A stretch of DNA of 5,938 nucleotides from Thermoflexia bacterium (GTDB lineage: Bacteria; Chloroflexota; Anaerolineae; B4-G1; SLSP01). The notes beneath the pieces are model-generated. The model had not been told where the DNA came from and ran no database searches. It was given only the letters and a program-made list of their open reading frames with translations. Made by a program: the position numbers and the translations under genes. Shown one piece after another: positions 5,364 to 5,938 of this stretch. Numbering within the stretch: position 1 is the first letter of the stretch; each line of letters begins with the position of its first letter. The stretch lies in the NCBI GenBank assembly GCA_030605705.1, contig JAUWHU010000478.1:1-5938 (forward strand), read 5' to 3'.

Positions 5364-5585
5364 GCAGAGCCTCTTTTTTTCTCAGCGGTACTTGGACAGC
5401 GCGGGACTTTTCTGGGCCAGGTAATGGCGGCGGCGCGGATTCCGGGGCGCGCCAGATTCTCCGCCGCGCGCACAGCGGGTACGGTCGGCGGGGGCGTCAC
5501 CCTGTGGCAGGGTTTCTGGCATGGCGGCGCGGCGGCTGGATACCGCATCTACCTGCCGCTGGTCTTGCGCAACGACGCGCCGTAA
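5364..5585 (+). pseudogene. 3' remnant of a Chloroflexota surface-protein gene
   Basis: The frame opens after TGA 5361-5363 and closes at TAA 5583-5585. It ends AAAGYRIYLPLVLRNDAP, with a basic/hydrophobic YLPLVLR tail typical of the C-terminus of secreted or anchored Chloroflexota proteins. Upstream is only about 60 residues of low-complexity Ala/Gly/Arg-rich sequence with no domain. The first ATG is 5424, with no good ribosome binding site. I read it as the broken end of a larger surface-protein gene cut off by the cassette array, or as a gene end carried by the repeat. A short real gene of 53 codons is less likely. Confidence 0.4.
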
Positions 5586-5743
5586 GCAGTGACAGTAGTA
5601 AACTGAGGGATTTCGGAACGGGTTTCGGGAGTATGCTTTCCCGAGGCCCGTTTTTGTGCCTGCGACAAGGTCAAACCATCGGCATTGCTCATAGATTTGC
5701 GGGCCGAGTTGTCTGATCCTGCCGTTGGGGCGCGGGTAGGGGG
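5542..5743 (+). repeat. dispersed repeat, copy 2
   Basis: This is the direct copy of 2568-2769, 202 bp with 13 differences and no gaps by eye. It includes the YLPLVLRNDAP stop codon, the terminator and the conserved tail ending GCGCGGGTAGGGGG. The part from 5653 on is also repeated in inverted orientation at 5848-5938. Confidence 0.9.
5618..5655 (+). terminator. Rho-independent terminator in repeat copy 2
   Basis: It has the same 13-bp stem and 8-nt loop as in copy 1: ACGGGTTTCGGGA (5618-5630) with TCCCGAGGCCCGT (5639-5651), here followed by five T (5651-5655). The stem is unchanged between the copies while the flanks vary, which argues that it is functional. Confidence 0.8.
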
Positions 5744-5766
5744 TATCATCTCAATATTCCGTGGCG

Positions 5767-5829
5767 ATTTTTACCACAGAGGGCACAGAGTTTTCTTATT
5801 TTTTTCTCCGTGCCCTCCGTGGTGAAAAT
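5767..5829. repeat. 24-bp stem-loop between inverted repeat copies
   Basis: ATTTTTACCACAGAGGGCAC + AGAG (5767-5790) pairs with CTCC + GTGCCCTCCGTGGTGAAAAT (5806-5829), with three non-Watson-Crick positions and a T-rich 15-nt loop. It resembles the CACCACGGAGG...CACGGAG palindromes scattered in many bacterial genomes (from memory). It sits exactly between repeat copies 2 and 3. A bidirectional terminator role is possible. Confidence 0.7.
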
Positions 5830-5833
5830 GACA

Positions 5834-5938
5834 GCGGGCGTGATGCCACCCCTACCCACGCTCCAACGGCAGGATCAGGCAACTCGGCCCGCAAATCTAT
5901 GAGCAATGCCGATGGTTTGACTTTGTCGCAGACACGAA
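5834..5938 (-). repeat. dispersed repeat, copy 3 (inverted, runs off the window)
   Basis: Read on the minus strand from 5938, it matches copy 2 from 5653 (about 7 differences over 91 bp). It then continues into GGCATCACGCCCGC, which matches the end of copy 1 (2770-2783) but not copy 2. On the minus strand it would be the tail downstream of a terminator, so a convergent surface-protein gene may lie just outside the window. Confidence 0.85.

Noticed and set aside
5360..5716. Plus-strand ORF of 118 codons across attC3 and repeat copy 2
   Set aside because: It reads the repeat in a different frame from the YLPLVLR tail, crosses the terminator, and shows no domain.

Overview
The window looks like accessory DNA of a Chloroflexota (Anaerolineae/Caldilineae-like) bacterium. 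The evidence is a translatable C-terminal tail of the form RIYLPLVLRNDAP in the dispersed repeat, a tail typical of secreted and surface proteins of that phylum, plus a baeRF3-type gene. No taxonomic search was possible, so this is an inference.

The main result is a short integron-type gene-cassette array without an integrase in view. Three attC-like sites lie at 1027-1163, 4168-4305 and 5229-5358. All are in the same orientation and 130-138 bp long. Each has an inverse core (RYYYAAC or one base off), a core (GTTRRRY or one base off), and long imperfectly complementary arms around a variable centre. Two lie 8 and 35 nt after a stop codon; attC2 lies about 90 nt after one. The 5' core of each complete cassette's attC is complementary to the start of that same cassette, as expected of a circularised cassette: 10 of 10 bases for cassette C and one indel for cassette B.

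Layout: (1) 3-992, the 3' part of a baeRF3-family gene, followed by attC1. (2) Cassette B, 1155-4296, unusually long. It holds an alanine-dehydrogenase/PNT-family oxidoreductase gene (1243-2403), a copy of a dispersed repeat with a strong terminator (2568-2769) and further hairpins, a near-consensus sigma-70 promoter with a leader hairpin and a 32-codon ORF (2878-3081), then a promoter and a two-gene unit for a coiled-coil protein (3243-3554) and an HNH nuclease (3560-4078), ending in attC2. (3) Cassette C, 4297-5349, is AT-rich with one gene (4403-5221) for a membrane protein with a LuxR-like HTH, a split zinc-knuckle motif and two transmembrane helices, ending in attC3. (4) 5350-5938, GC-rich non-cassette sequence: a surface-protein 3' remnant, a second direct copy of the repeat with terminator, a 24-bp stem-loop, and an inverted third copy running off the window.

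The genes do not form one pathway. They look like independently acquired cargo, some with their own promoter. The coiled-coil and HNH pair is the only clear two-gene operon. The dehydrogenase and the membrane HTH protein each stand alone with their own ribosome binding site.
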